Shown here: in pieces, positions 53,663 through 62,245 of the stretch
Layout of the letters: each line of letters opens with the position of its first letter
Numbering within the stretch: position 1 is the stretch's first letter
Source: Bacillota bacterium
Lineage (GTDB): Bacteria > Bacillota > Clostridia > Oscillospirales > Ruminococcaceae
DNA: 64,000 nucleotides
NCBI GenBank assembly: GCA_023440965.1
Contig: JAEZRC010000007.1
Span: 496,001 to 560,000, forward strand
Reading direction: 5' to 3'
Translations under genes and position numbers: made by a program
The notes under the pieces: model-generated
What the model saw: only the letters and a program-made list of their open reading frames with translations
Database searches by the model: none
Told to the model about the DNA's origin: nothing

Positions 53663-53869
53663 CTTTTTATTAATGAGTTTGTTCGTTTATACAAAAAATA
53701 ATTAATAATGAATATTGGTTTGTGCACTATTTTATATATATCTTACAAAAATTTTACTCTATCTTATAAATAATGACAACGCATATTTATATTAAGGAAT
53801 ATTATGGAATTTTTAAAATAATATATGTTGCAGACAGGTTCTCATTGTCATTAAATATATATGTAATAA

Positions 53870-53891
53870 AGCCCCCGTTAATACGGAGGCT
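53870..53891 (-). terminator. Terminator of typA
   Basis: Nine-base arms AGCCTCCGT and ACGGGGGCT on the minus strand, followed by TTATT. One pair is G-U on the minus strand but C-A on the plus strand, so it works for typA only. Confidence 0.85.
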
Positions 53892-53900
53892 AATTTGTAA

Positions 53901-55715
53901 TTATTTAGAACGTTCTTTTGCTCTTAGAGTATTACTTAAAGTACGCTTTCTTATTCTGATGCTTTGTGGTGTAACCTCAAGTAGTTCATCATCGGCAAGA
54001 AATTCAAGTGAATCTTCAAGGCTTAGATTTCTTGGAGGTACAAGTCTTAATGCATCATCACTACCACTTGCACGCGTATTTGTAAGGTGCTTTTTCTTAC
54101 ATATATTCACTACAAGGTCTTCAGCCTTTGGTGATGCACCGACAATCATACCTTCATAAACAGGTACACCGGCACCAATAAATAATGTTCCACGTTCCTG
54201 TGCATTGAACAGACCGTAAGTTACAGCCTCACCTGTTTCAAAGGCAATGAGTGAGCCAGTGCTTCTTCTTGGTATTTCGCCCTTGTAAGGCTCATAGCAA
54301 TCAAATACGGAACTCATTATTCCTTCACCCTTTGTAGCTGTAAGGAATTCACTCTTGTATCCGAAAAGTCCACGTGCAGGAATCTTGAATTGAATTCTCA
54401 TTCTTGAACCGTGCGGATGCATATGAACAAGTTCAGCCTTACGGTTACCCATTGCCTCCATAACTGAACCTACACAGTTCTCAGGAACATCTATTAAAAG
54501 ATTTTCAATAGGCTCACATTTAACACCATCAATTTCCTTAAAAAGAACACGAGGTGTTGAAACTGAAAGCTCAAAGCCTTCACGACGCATATTCTCAATA
54601 AGAATTGAAAGGTGCATTTCACCACGGCCTGAAACTTTGAAAGCATCTGTATTTTCAGATTCTTGGACCTTTAATGATACATCTTTTAAAAGTTCCTTGA
54701 ATAATCTCTCCCTGATCTGACGAGAAGTAACAAATTTTCCTTCACGGCCAGCAAACGGGCTGTCATTAACCCAGAATGTCATTTCAACAGTTGGCTCACT
54801 GATTTTTACAAATGGTACTGTTTCAAAACATGAAGTATCACAGATTGTGTCACCGATTGTAATGTTTTCAATACCTGATATACATACTATATCGCCGACC
54901 TTAGCATCCTGACAAGGAATTCTCTGAAGTCCCTGAATCTGCATCATTGTAACAATCTTGCTATTATACGGTGCTTTAGTTTCGTGATAGTCGCCGATTG
55001 TAACCTGCTGGTTAACCTTCATAACACCACGTTCAATACGTCCTACAGCAATTCTGCCTACATAATCATTGTAGTCTATTGAAGAAACAAGCATCTGCAT
55101 TGGTGCATTTTCGTCACCCTCTGGCTCAGGAATATGGCTAAGGATTGTTTCAAACAATGGGTTTAAGTCAGTTCCTTCTTCATACTGGCTGAGTGAAGCT
55201 GTTCCACTTCGACCTGAGCAGAAAAGGATTGGTGACTCAAGCTGTTCTTCTGATGCGTCAAGGTCAAGGAGAAGCTCAAGAACTTCATCACCGATTTCAT
55301 CAAGGCGGGCATCAGGACGGTCAATTTTATTAACAACAACAATTAATTTTAAGCCTAAGTCAAGAGCCTTCTGTGTAACGAATCTTGTCTGTGGCATTGG
55401 TCCTTCAGCAGCGTCAACAAGAAGAATTACTCCGTTAACCATCTTAAGAACACGCTCAACCTCGCCGCCGAAGTCAGCATGGCCTGGAGTGTCAATAATA
55501 TTTATCTTTACATCATTATAAACACAAGAAGTATTCTTTGCTAAGATTGTGATACCACGTTCACGTTCAATAGCGTTATTATCCATTACTCTTTCAGCAA
55601 CAACCTGATTCTCTCTGAAAGCACCGCCCTGCTTTAACATTTCGTCAACGAGTGTTGTCTTACCATGGTCAACGTGGGCAATAATGGCAACATTTCTTAA
55701 ATCATTTCTTTTCAA
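53901..55715 (-). CDS. typA: Translational GTPase TypA/BipA
   Basis: Ribosome-binding GTPase involved in stress and assembly of the 50S subunit. The 604-residue protein has G1 AHVDHGKTT, the G2 region ERERGITI, G3 DTPGHADFGGE, G4 NKIDRPDA and G5 SGR, then the EF-G-like domains and the BipA-specific C-terminal end. Start TTG 55715 with GGAGG eight bases before. Upstream is a strong promoter followed at once by a terminator hairpin, suggesting attenuation. Confidence 0.96.
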   Translation of the reverse strand: MKRNDLRNVAIIAHVDHGKTTLVDEMLKQGGAFRENQVVAERVMDNNAIERERGITILAKNTSCVYNDVKINIIDTPGHADFGGEVERVLKMVNGVILLVDAAEGPMPQTRFVTQKALDLGLKLIVVVNKIDRPDARLDEIGDEVLELLLDLDASEEQLESPILFCSGRSGTASLSQYEEGTDLNPLFETILSHIPEPEGDENAPMQMLVSSIDYNDYVGRIAVGRIERGVMKVNQQVTIGDYHETKAPYNSKIVTMMQIQGLQRIPCQDAKVGDIVCISGIENITIGDTICDTSCFETVPFVKISEPTVEMTFWVNDSPFAGREGKFVTSRQIRERLFKELLKDVSLKVQESENTDAFKVSGRGEMHLSILIENMRREGFELSVSTPRVLFKEIDGVKCEPIENLLIDVPENCVGSVMEAMGNRKAELVHMHPHGSRMRIQFKIPARGLFGYKSEFLTATKGEGIMSSVFDCYEPYKGEIPRRSTGSLIAFETGEAVTYGLFNAQERGTLFIGAGVPVYEGMIVGASPKAEDLVVNICKKKHLTNTRASGSDDALRLVPPRNLSLEDSLEFLADDELLEVTPQSIRIRKRTLSNTLRAKERSK

Positions 55716-55816
55716 TATCTATTCCTCCGTTTTTACAGAAATCAGGAATTATATACTTTATAATAAAAGATATAAATTAAAATATACATTTCCTGACTTC
55801 TATATTATTATTCTTC

Positions 55817-55852
55817 CGCAAAAAACACCCTGCAATTCTTGCAAGGCGTTTT
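55817..55852 (-). terminator. Promoter-proximal terminator in the typA leader
   Basis: Fourteen-base arms (55852-55839 and 55835-55822) with a three-base loop and six U. It begins only about 20 bases after the expected start of transcription. An alternative pairing of GTGTTTT with AAAACGC just upstream could act as antiterminator. Confidence 0.8.
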
Positions 55853-55875
55853 CAAGTTCTAAAAACACGTTTATT

Positions 55876-55904
55876 ATTATACAATTCCGACTAAATATCG
55901 TCAA
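55876..55904 (-). promoter_or_regulatory. Promoter of the typA leader
   Basis: TTGACG at 55904-55899 and TATAAT at 55881-55876, spacer 17 bases. Confidence 0.85.
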
Positions 55905-55986
55905 GCATTTTTACACTTCTGACAATATGTTTGTCTATTATAATAATAATGAGTCGAATTGAATGTTATTTTTAGTAAAAGGTGTA

Positions 55987-57165
55987 TTATTCTACTTTTA
56001 TGCTACTTTTTGAAATGTTATAAATTTTCGCCGATAGCAAAGCGGTTACTGGTACTGCAACAAGTATCCCAATGCTTCCCACGATGGCTTGTACCAATTC
56101 AACCATTATTACTTCGAGATTGAAAAGATATAAAATATTCTTATTGTTTGCGACTATCAAAAGTACTGTTGCGAGTGCACCACCTATATAAGCAAGGATA
56201 AGAGTATTTGTCATTGTACCAATTGCATCTTTTCCAATATTCATTCCTGATTTAAGAAGTCTTGAAAATGATTTATTCTTCATAGTATCAGAAAGCTCAT
56301 TCATGGCAGATGCTATTGACATAGCAACGTCCATTATTGCTCCAAGTGAACCAATAACTATACTTCCCCAGATTATTGCTTTTAAATCAATAGGATTTTT
56401 CTCATTCAACAATTTCAATAAAACAAAATCATCATCCATTAAGCCTGTTATATGGAGAATCTTATTCATAATAATAGCAAACAAACCCGCTATTACAATA
56501 CCACCAATATTCCCAAGAACAGCGCAAAGAGTTTTCTTATTAATTCCGTTAATTATTATAAGGCTCATCAGAATAATAAACACACTTATTATAATAGTAG
56601 AAAGGTAAATATTATATCCTTTTAATATTGAAGGAATATAAACCACAAAAATTGCTGCTGCTGTGAAAATCAGTGAAACAATTGTATTAAAGCCCTTCTT
56701 CCGCCCGATAATTAGAATAAGAAGCAAGAAGAATAAAACAAGGGCTATCAATGGAGCTATTCTGTTATGCTCAATATAAGTCCACTCACCCTCGTCCGTT
56801 TCCGAACTGAAAGATAAAAGCACTTTATCGCCGTTTTTAACTTCCTGAGGCTGATAATAATAAAGCTGATCAATCTTCTGCACAGCTTCAACTTTTTCAC
56901 CTTTTTTATAATCACCAATGAATTGAGCAACAAATAAAACAAGCTCCTGTTTTACTTGATTACCCTCCCCCTCAAGTGAATAGGATGACTCAATTTTATT
57001 ATAAACATCAACTACCTTTGCTGGATATATTTTAACTTCTGTTGAACCTGATTTAGCTTCTGGCTTGCAGATTAAATATCCAGAAATAATAAATACAATC
57101 GATAACACAATTACAATTAAATATATTAATGCTGACTTACTTTTTGATATATTTTCCCTTCCCAT
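55987..57165 (-). CDS. YibE/F-family membrane protein
   Basis: A 392-residue protein: an N-terminal membrane helix, an extracellular beta-rich part (about 40-130), then seven or more membrane helices. The family segment GSLGAIMDVAMSIASAMNE and GTMTNTLILAYIGGA are clear. YibE/F proteins are widespread in Firmicutes with unknown function; transport has been suggested. Start ATG 57165 (MGREN) follows AAAGAGGAT; an ATG 18 bases upstream is also possible. Confidence 0.88.
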   Translation of the reverse strand: MGRENISKSKSALIYLIVIVLSIVFIISGYLICKPEAKSGSTEVKIYPAKVVDVYNKIESSYSLEGEGNQVKQELVLFVAQFIGDYKKGEKVEAVQKIDQLYYYQPQEVKNGDKVLLSFSSETDEGEWTYIEHNRIAPLIALVLFFLLLILIIGRKKGFNTIVSLIFTAAAIFVVYIPSILKGYNIYLSTIIISVFIILMSLIIINGINKKTLCAVLGNIGGIVIAGLFAIIMNKILHITGLMDDDFVLLKLLNEKNPIDLKAIIWGSIVIGSLGAIMDVAMSIASAMNELSDTMKNKSFSRLLKSGMNIGKDAIGTMTNTLILAYIGGALATVLLIVANNKNILYLFNLEVIMVELVQAIVGSIGILVAVPVTALLSAKIYNISKSSIKVE

Positions 57166-57264
57166 AATATCCTCTTTCTTCATAAATATATTATTCTCTG
57201 GAATTTTATTTATATGCTCATTGTCAAAAATAACGGAATATATTTCTCAGTAATAAAATGATAC

Positions 57265-57720
57265 TTATTTGTTTGTTGCGTTTTTTATTTTCTTAAATGC
57301 ATCAATGATATCTCTTTCAACAAGTCCACGCATACTGTCGGCGTATTTTTGAGTATCAGCATTTTTAAGCGCTTCACAGATAACTTCAGACAATTCAGGC
57401 TTATTTTCGGCAAGATAAGGCAAATGCTTTATGCATGTTCGTGAGGTTATTGGTTTTTCATCACTGATATGATCTAGGATTTTTAAAATGCTGTTATTGA
57501 TTTTGTTTTCTCTATCCCATTTTGAGTTGGCGGAAATTAAAGTCAATGCTCTGTTTCTCACATACGAATTCTCGTCATCAAGCATGTATATGAATTTATC
57601 CATATATTCATATACAGAATCAGAAATACCACTTTCTTCTTCAAGCTGCTTCATACACCCACAAGAATATGTATTATTCTTATCTTCAAGACTAATAACA
57701 AGTTCAATAATTGATACCAT
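57265..57720 (-). CDS. Helical-repeat (HEAT-like) protein
   Basis: A 151-residue, all-helical protein. It contains MLDDENSYVRNRALTLISANS, the pattern of a HEAT repeat, with a second weaker copy around DEKPITSRTCIKHLPYL, and a C-terminal amphipathic helix. Such proteins are scaffolds; similar ones are often labelled SufBD-like, without evidence for iron-sulfur work. Short gap of about 100 bases to the YibE/F gene. Confidence 0.7.
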   Translation of the reverse strand: MVSIIELVISLEDKNNTYSCGCMKQLEEESGISDSVYEYMDKFIYMLDDENSYVRNRALTLISANSKWDRENKINNSILKILDHISDEKPITSRTCIKHLPYLAENKPELSEVICEALKNADTQKYADSMRGLVERDIIDAFKKIKNATNK

Positions 57721-57737
57721 TAAACATCACCCTTTTA

Positions 57738-57766
57738 ATACTAACATACTTTAATTATCAATTCAA
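57738..57766 (-). promoter_or_regulatory. Promoter of the HEAT-like gene
   Basis: TTGAAT at 57766-57761 and TAGTAT at 57743-57738, spacer 17 bases. Confidence 0.6.
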
Positions 57767-57767
57767 G

Positions 57768-57798
57768 AACAGGGTCTTTCATAATGAAAGACCCTGTT
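57768..57798 (-). terminator. Terminator of the citrate synthase-gntR operon
   Basis: Thirteen-base arms AACAGGGTCTTTC and GAAAGACCCTGTT with a five-base loop, directly after the gntR stop. Confidence 0.9.
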
Positions 57799-57801
57799 AA
57801 T

Positions 57802-58464
57802 TTATACTTTAATATTTTCTATGAAATTATCTTTTGCAAGTTTGATATGCTCTGCAGTGAGTTTTTCTGCAGCATCGGCATCATGACTTCTTATTGCATC
57901 AAGAATTTTTCTATGTTCTTCAACCGCAAGCGAAGGCCTTCCACTTGTTTTAAAGGAAAGCTCCCTTGCCTTCTGAATATAATGGTGGAATAATGACAGC
58001 GTATGCATTAACATTCGACTTCCACAAGCATTGAATATAATTTCATGAAATGCAGTATCCAACTGCCACACCTGAATTGCGTCATTTTTATTTGCATAAA
58101 ACTCCTGAAGATCAACAACATCAGAAAGACGTTCAATATCCTCATCAGAAATTTTCTCGGCAGCCCATCTTGCAGCAAGGCCTTCAATAACTTTCCTTAT
58201 ATTATATATATCCTCAATGTCCTTCTGAGAAATGCCGACAACTATTGCTCCCTTGTTTGGGACTGTTTTTACAAGTCCTTCAAGTTCAAGCTGTCGCAAG
58301 GCTTCTCTTACTGGAGTACGGCTGACACCAAGCTCAGCAGAAAGCTTGCATTCTATAAGACTTTCACCTGGCTTTATAACGTTGTCGAGAATTGATTTCT
58401 CAATTTCTGAAAAAACCAATGCTCTTAATGAGTTTGAATCGGTAATCTGCCCAATCTGCTTCAT
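57802..58464 (-). CDS. GntR/FadR-type transcriptional regulator
   Basis: A 220-residue repressor. The winged helix lies at about residues 10-75 with LSAELGVSRTPVREALRQLE as recognition helix, followed by an FCD ligand domain (about 85-212) whose metal-binding pattern is D..FH...AC, H and H. It follows the Re-citrate synthase gene by 17 bases. A perfect TTGTATACAA-type palindrome, the site usual for FadR-subfamily members, overlaps that operon's promoter, so autoregulation and control of citrate synthase are likely. Confidence 0.92.
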   Translation of the reverse strand: MKQIGQITDSNSLRALVFSEIEKSILDNVIKPGESLIECKLSAELGVSRTPVREALRQLELEGLVKTVPNKGAIVVGISQKDIEDIYNIRKVIEGLAARWAAEKISDEDIERLSDVVDLQEFYANKNDAIQVWQLDTAFHEIIFNACGSRMLMHTLSLFHHYIQKARELSFKTSGRPSLAVEEHRKILDAIRSHDADAAEKLTAEHIKLAKDNFIENIKV

Positions 58465-58481
58465 ATTCTTTCACCACCAAT

Positions 58482-59858
58482 TTATCCTATAATAAATCTT
58501 TGCGGTGCAAATTCATTGATTTTATCAACAAGCTCTTCATCACTTATTACTGTCTGTCTTCCATTATCGTACTCGCCGTCAATCCATTCTTTAATTTTTA
58601 ATACGAGCTCATCTTTTTTCTCAATTTTATTACTGTCATCAAGCTCATAAAAATTATTAATCCAATATGCAATTCCAGCAAGACCTGATGTGTTGCTTAC
58701 TGCAACAGAAATTGATCTGTTGAGAATTTTCTTTGTATCAAAAATATTATATATTTCTTCGTCCTTTAAAAGTCCGTCAGCGTGAATTCCCGCTCTTGTT
58801 ACATTAAAATGCTTTCCTACAAAAGGAGTCATTGGCGGAATTTCGTAGCCAATTTCCTTCTCAAAATACTTTGCTATATCTGTTATTGCAGTAGGATCCA
58901 TACCATCCATTGTTCCACGGAGTGAAGCATACTCAAATACCATTGCCTCAAGCGGAACGTTACCTGTTCTTTCACCAATACCTAAAAGCGAACAGTTTAC
59001 AGCAGATGCACCGTATAGCCAAGCTGTTGTTGCGTTTGTTACACCTTTATAGAAATCATTATGTCCATGCCATTCGAGAAGCTCTGATGGTACTTCAGCA
59101 TAATGCTGTAAGCCATATATAATTCCTGGGACACTTCTTGGTGGTGCAACACCTGTGAAAGGTATGCCATAGCCCATTGTATCGCAAGCACGGATTTTTA
59201 CAGGAATATTAGCCTGCTTGCCCATGTCCATTAATGCACTTGCAAATGGAACAACAAATCCGAAGAAGTCAGCTCGTGTAATATCTTCAAAGTGACAACG
59301 TGGATTTACGCCAGCTTCAATAGCATCGGATACTACTGAAAGATAATGGTCAAGAGCCTGCTTTCTTGTCATGTTAAGCTTTTTAAAAATATGATAATCA
59401 GAGCAGGAAACTAAAATCCCTGTTTCTTTGATTCCAATATCTTTTACAAGCTTGAAGTCGCTTTTTGTTGCTCTTATCCATGTTGTAATTTCAGGGAACG
59501 TGTATCCACGCTCTAAACATTTATCTAAAGCTTCCCTATCTTTTTTGCTATAAACGAAAAATTCAGTTTGTCTAATAATTCCGTTTGGTCCGCTGAGTCT
59601 GTGTAACAAATCAAAAATATCAACAATCTGTTTTGGTGAATATGGGGACTGTGACTGCTGACCATCACGGAAGGTTGTATCTGTTATCCATATGTTTTCA
59701 GGGGTATTAATAGGTACCTTTCTGAAATTGAATGGTGTCTTTGGAACTTCACTATAAGGATATAGATCCCTGAACAGATTAGGTTCCTTAACATCCTGAA
59801 TTGTATACTTATATGGGTCCTGCTCCAGTAAATTTGATTTTTTGCTTAATTCAATCAT
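58482..59858 (-). CDS. Re-citrate synthase (isopropylmalate synthase-like)
   Basis: A 458-residue protein of the DRE-TIM barrel family. It has DTTFRDGQQSQSPY with the metal-binding Asp and Arg, RCHFEDITRADFFGF, ACDTMGYG, EWHGHND for the metal histidines, and GIGERTGNVPLE. It lacks the LeuA regulatory domain and closely matches my memory of the Clostridium kluyveri Re-citrate synthase (about 450 residues), which makes citrate from oxaloacetate and acetyl-CoA with opposite stereochemistry for glutamate synthesis in anaerobes. Start ATG 59858 after AGGTGAT. Confidence 0.88.
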   Translation of the reverse strand: MIELSKKSNLLEQDPYKYTIQDVKEPNLFRDLYPYSEVPKTPFNFRKVPINTPENIWITDTTFRDGQQSQSPYSPKQIVDIFDLLHRLSGPNGIIRQTEFFVYSKKDREALDKCLERGYTFPEITTWIRATKSDFKLVKDIGIKETGILVSCSDYHIFKKLNMTRKQALDHYLSVVSDAIEAGVNPRCHFEDITRADFFGFVVPFASALMDMGKQANIPVKIRACDTMGYGIPFTGVAPPRSVPGIIYGLQHYAEVPSELLEWHGHNDFYKGVTNATTAWLYGASAVNCSLLGIGERTGNVPLEAMVFEYASLRGTMDGMDPTAITDIAKYFEKEIGYEIPPMTPFVGKHFNVTRAGIHADGLLKDEEIYNIFDTKKILNRSISVAVSNTSGLAGIAYWINNFYELDDSNKIEKKDELVLKIKEWIDGEYDNGRQTVISDEELVDKINEFAPQRFIIG

Positions 59859-59887
59859 CTCTATCACCTATCTAATTATTTTGTATC

Positions 59888-59899
59888 ATTGTATACAAT
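59888..59899. promoter_or_regulatory. GntR-type operator palindrome
   Basis: Perfect 12-base palindrome ATTGTATACAAT touching the -10 box of the citrate synthase promoter. The core TTGTATACAA is a typical FadR-subfamily site. Confidence 0.75.
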
Positions 59900-59925
59900 T
59901 ATACATACATATAGAGCTTTGTCAA
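59898..59925 (-). promoter_or_regulatory. Promoter of the Re-citrate synthase operon
   Basis: TTGACA at 59925-59920 and TATAAT at 59903-59898, spacer 16 bases. From 59926 to 60089 I see only AT-rich sequence. Confidence 0.85.
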
Positions 59926-60089
59926 TAGTATTTGAACAAATTTTTTAGTATAATTGCATTTTTGTGCCATTTATATTAAATATCAAGGACATACAGCCTT
60001 ATTTTTGCAGGATTTGATTTATATTATTGCATATTCGGTACTGCTTCTTGATTTTCTGTTACTATTATTATAATTATATTGCTCAAAAG

Positions 60090-60118
60090 TTGACAATACT
60101 TAAAAACAGTAGTAAAAT
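60090..60118 (+). promoter_or_regulatory. Promoter of the zur-znu operon
   Basis: TTGACA at 60090-60095 and TAAAAT at 60113-60118, spacer 17 bases. Confidence 0.85.
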
Positions 60119-60123
60119 TAAAC

Positions 60124-60146
60124 TTGAAATTGAAATTCATTTTCAA
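60124..60146. promoter_or_regulatory. Zur/Fur-like operator
   Basis: A 23-base dyad, TTGAAATTGAA-A-TTCATTTTCAA, with ten of eleven positions symmetrical. Its 19-base core has the Fur-box layout of repeated GAnAnT units. It covers the expected transcription start of the regulator gene. Confidence 0.8.
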
Positions 60147-60161
60147 ATTGAGGTGAATAAC

Positions 60162-60587
60162 TTGGATAATACGAATTACCGAACCAAACAACGTGAATAT
60201 ATTCTTTCTTTTTTTAAGGATAATGCGGGAAAGCATTTTACTGCTGACGACGTTTTTGAACTTCTCAGGTCTCAGGGTAACAGTGTTGGTAAATCAACTG
60301 TATATCGTTATCTTGAAAAGCTTGAGAAAACCAACATGGTGAGAAAATATATTTCTGATGATGGTGCTTCAGCCTGTTTTGAATATGTTGATAACAGTAC
60401 TCATTGTGATGAACACTTTCATTTTAAATGCTCATCTTGTGGTATGTTATTGCATGTTGATTGTGATTATTTAGGTAGTCTGAATAATCATATTATGTCC
60501 CACCATAATTTTGAAGTAGACTATTCCAAAACAGTGCTTTATGGTATCTGTTCTGATTGCCTTCAAGCAAGACATAAAGGAGATTGA
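60162..60587 (+). CDS. zur: Fur-family metalloregulator, probably Zur
   Basis: A 141-residue repressor. Winged helix at about residues 10-80 (TADDVFELLRSQGNSVGKSTVYRYLEKL split by family positions), then the dimer domain with HCDEHFHFKC and two CxxC zinc sites (CSSC, CSDC). TTG start 60162 with GAGGTGA; the frame open farther upstream runs through the promoter. The coupled ABC importer genes of the zinc type favour Zur over Fur or PerR. Probably represses its own operon. Confidence 0.9.
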   Translation: MDNTNYRTKQREYILSFFKDNAGKHFTADDVFELLRSQGNSVGKSTVYRYLEKLEKTNMVRKYISDDGASACFEYVDNSTHCDEHFHFKCSSCGMLLHVDCDYLGSLNNHIMSHHNFEVDYSKTVLYGICSDCLQARHKGD

Positions 60588-60590
60588 TTT

Positions 60591-61526
60591 ATGAAAAAAA
60601 TACTTAGCTTAATTTGTTGTGCAGCCCTTGTTTTTTTAATGGCAGGATGTACAGACGGAAGTAAAAATGATAACGGAAAGCTTAAAATAATTGCTACACT
60701 GTACCCGCAATATGACTTTGCAAAGCAAATTGTCGGTGACAAGGCAGATGTAGAATTGCTTTTACCAGCTGGGGTTGATAGCCATTCATTTGATCCTACT
60801 GCTTCTGATATAATTGATATCGGCAAATCAGATATGTTTATATATACAGGAAAGTATATGGAGGTTTGGGCTGATAAGGTAATCAAGAGTACAGAAAGCA
60901 AGAAACGCAAGGTAGTTGATGTTTCAAAAGGTATTACTCTTAAAAAAACAGAAGAACATGAGGAAGATGATCATGATGAACCTGAAGAACATGATCACGA
61001 ATATGATCCACATATATGGACCGATCCTCAATACGCTAAAATAATGGTAGATAATATTGTTAATGGTCTTTGTGAAATTGACGAGAAGAATACGGATTAT
61101 TATAAAGCAAACGCAGAGAAATATAAAAAAGAGCTTGACAAAATTGACAGCAAACTTAAAGATGTCATATCAAAATCAAAACATAGTGAACTTTTCTTTG
61201 CCGGCAGATTTGCATTGCATTATTTTGCTGAAAGATATAATCTAAAATATACTGCCGCATATGACTCCTGCTCTACAGAAACAGAACCGAGTGCAAAGGC
61301 TGTTTCAGAAATTATCAAGCAAATGAAGGCAAAGAAAATCAAGGTTATTTTCTATGAAGAGCTTGTTGATCCTAAGGTTGCAAAAGCTATTGCTAAAGAA
61401 ACAGGTGCAGAGCCTTTAATATTACACTCATGCCATAATGTTTCAAAGGATGAACTTAAAGCAGGAAAAACTTATATTCAATTAATGGAACAGAATATTA
61501 TAAACCTCAGGAAGGGGCTTAATTAA
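60591..61526 (+). CDS. znuA: Zinc-binding lipoprotein of an ABC importer
   Basis: A 311-residue cluster A-I solute-binding protein. Signal peptide with lipobox LMAGC (C20). Metal ligands include H in GVDSHSFDPT, H in DPHIWTDPQ and an Asp/Glu near the end. A His/Asp/Glu-rich loop (about residues 123-142: EEHEEDDHDEPEEHDHEYD) just before the second ligand is the mark of zinc rather than manganese binders. Three bases after zur. Confidence 0.94.
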   Translation: MKKILSLICCAALVFLMAGCTDGSKNDNGKLKIIATLYPQYDFAKQIVGDKADVELLLPAGVDSHSFDPTASDIIDIGKSDMFIYTGKYMEVWADKVIKSTESKKRKVVDVSKGITLKKTEEHEEDDHDEPEEHDHEYDPHIWTDPQYAKIMVDNIVNGLCEIDEKNTDYYKANAEKYKKELDKIDSKLKDVISKSKHSELFFAGRFALHYFAERYNLKYTAAYDSCSTETEPSAKAVSEIIKQMKAKKIKVIFYEELVDPKVAKAIAKETGAEPLILHSCHNVSKDELKAGKTYIQLMEQNIINLRKGLN

Positions 61527-62245
61527 TGGCATTACTTACTTGCAATAACCTTTGTGTAAACTATGATAATTTTCACGCTGTATCAGACATAAGCTTTTCT
61601 ATTGATAAAGGCGACTATGTTTTTGTTGTCGGTGAAAATGGTTCTGGTAAAAGTACACTTATTAAAACAATCGCTGGACTTCTAAAACCAAAAAGCGGAG
61701 AAATTATTTTCGGTGATAACACAACAAGTAAAATAGGATATCTTCCACAACAGACTGTTATTCAGCGTGACTTCCCTGCTTCGGTTTATGAAGTTGTACT
61801 TTCGGGTTGTCTTAACAGCAAAGGAATAATACCTTTTTATACAAAAAAGGACAAAAAACGTGCTGACGAAAATATAGCTAAGCTTGGTATCAAACACCTG
61901 AAGCATAAATGCTATCGCGAACTTTCAGGCGGTCAACAACAAAGAGTTCTTTTAGCAAGGGCTTTATGTGCAACAAAAGACTTATTAATTCTTGATGAGC
62001 CTGTTGCTGGGCTTGATCCGATTGTAACTGCTGATATGTACAAGATAATTAAAAAGCTTAATGAAGAAAATAATATTACTATAATAATGGTTTCACACGA
62101 TATTGATTCTGCTGTAAACAATGCGAACAAAGTTCTCCACATGGATAACAGCCTTTTGTTCTTCGGAACATCTGAGGAATATAAAGAAAGTGAAGTCGGT
62201 AAAAAATTCTTAGGAGGAAAACATAATGCTTGCGATGATAAATGA
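61526..62245 (+). CDS. znuC: Zinc ABC importer ATPase
   Basis: A 239-residue ATPase: Walker A VGENGSGKST, Q-loop GYLPQQT, signature LSGGQQQRVLLARAL, Walker B LLILDEPVAGLD and the switch VSHD. Overlaps the znuA stop by one base and the permease start by twenty. Confidence 0.95.
   Translation: MALLTCNNLCVNYDNFHAVSDISFSIDKGDYVFVVGENGSGKSTLIKTIAGLLKPKSGEIIFGDNTTSKIGYLPQQTVIQRDFPASVYEVVLSGCLNSKGIIPFYTKKDKKRADENIAKLGIKHLKHKCYRELSGGQQQRVLLARALCATKDLLILDEPVAGLDPIVTADMYKIIKKLNEENNITIIMVSHDIDSAVNNANKVLHMDNSLLFFGTSEEYKESEVGKKFLGGKHNACDDK

Noticed and set aside
53773..54159. Plus-strand open frame across the end of typA
   Set aside because: Its second half is antisense to typA and it passes through the typA terminator; no ribosome site.
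60027..60161. Longer N-terminus for the Fur-family regulator
   Set aside because: The extension would be encoded by the promoter and operator; TTG 60162 has a proper ribosome site and matches the family length.
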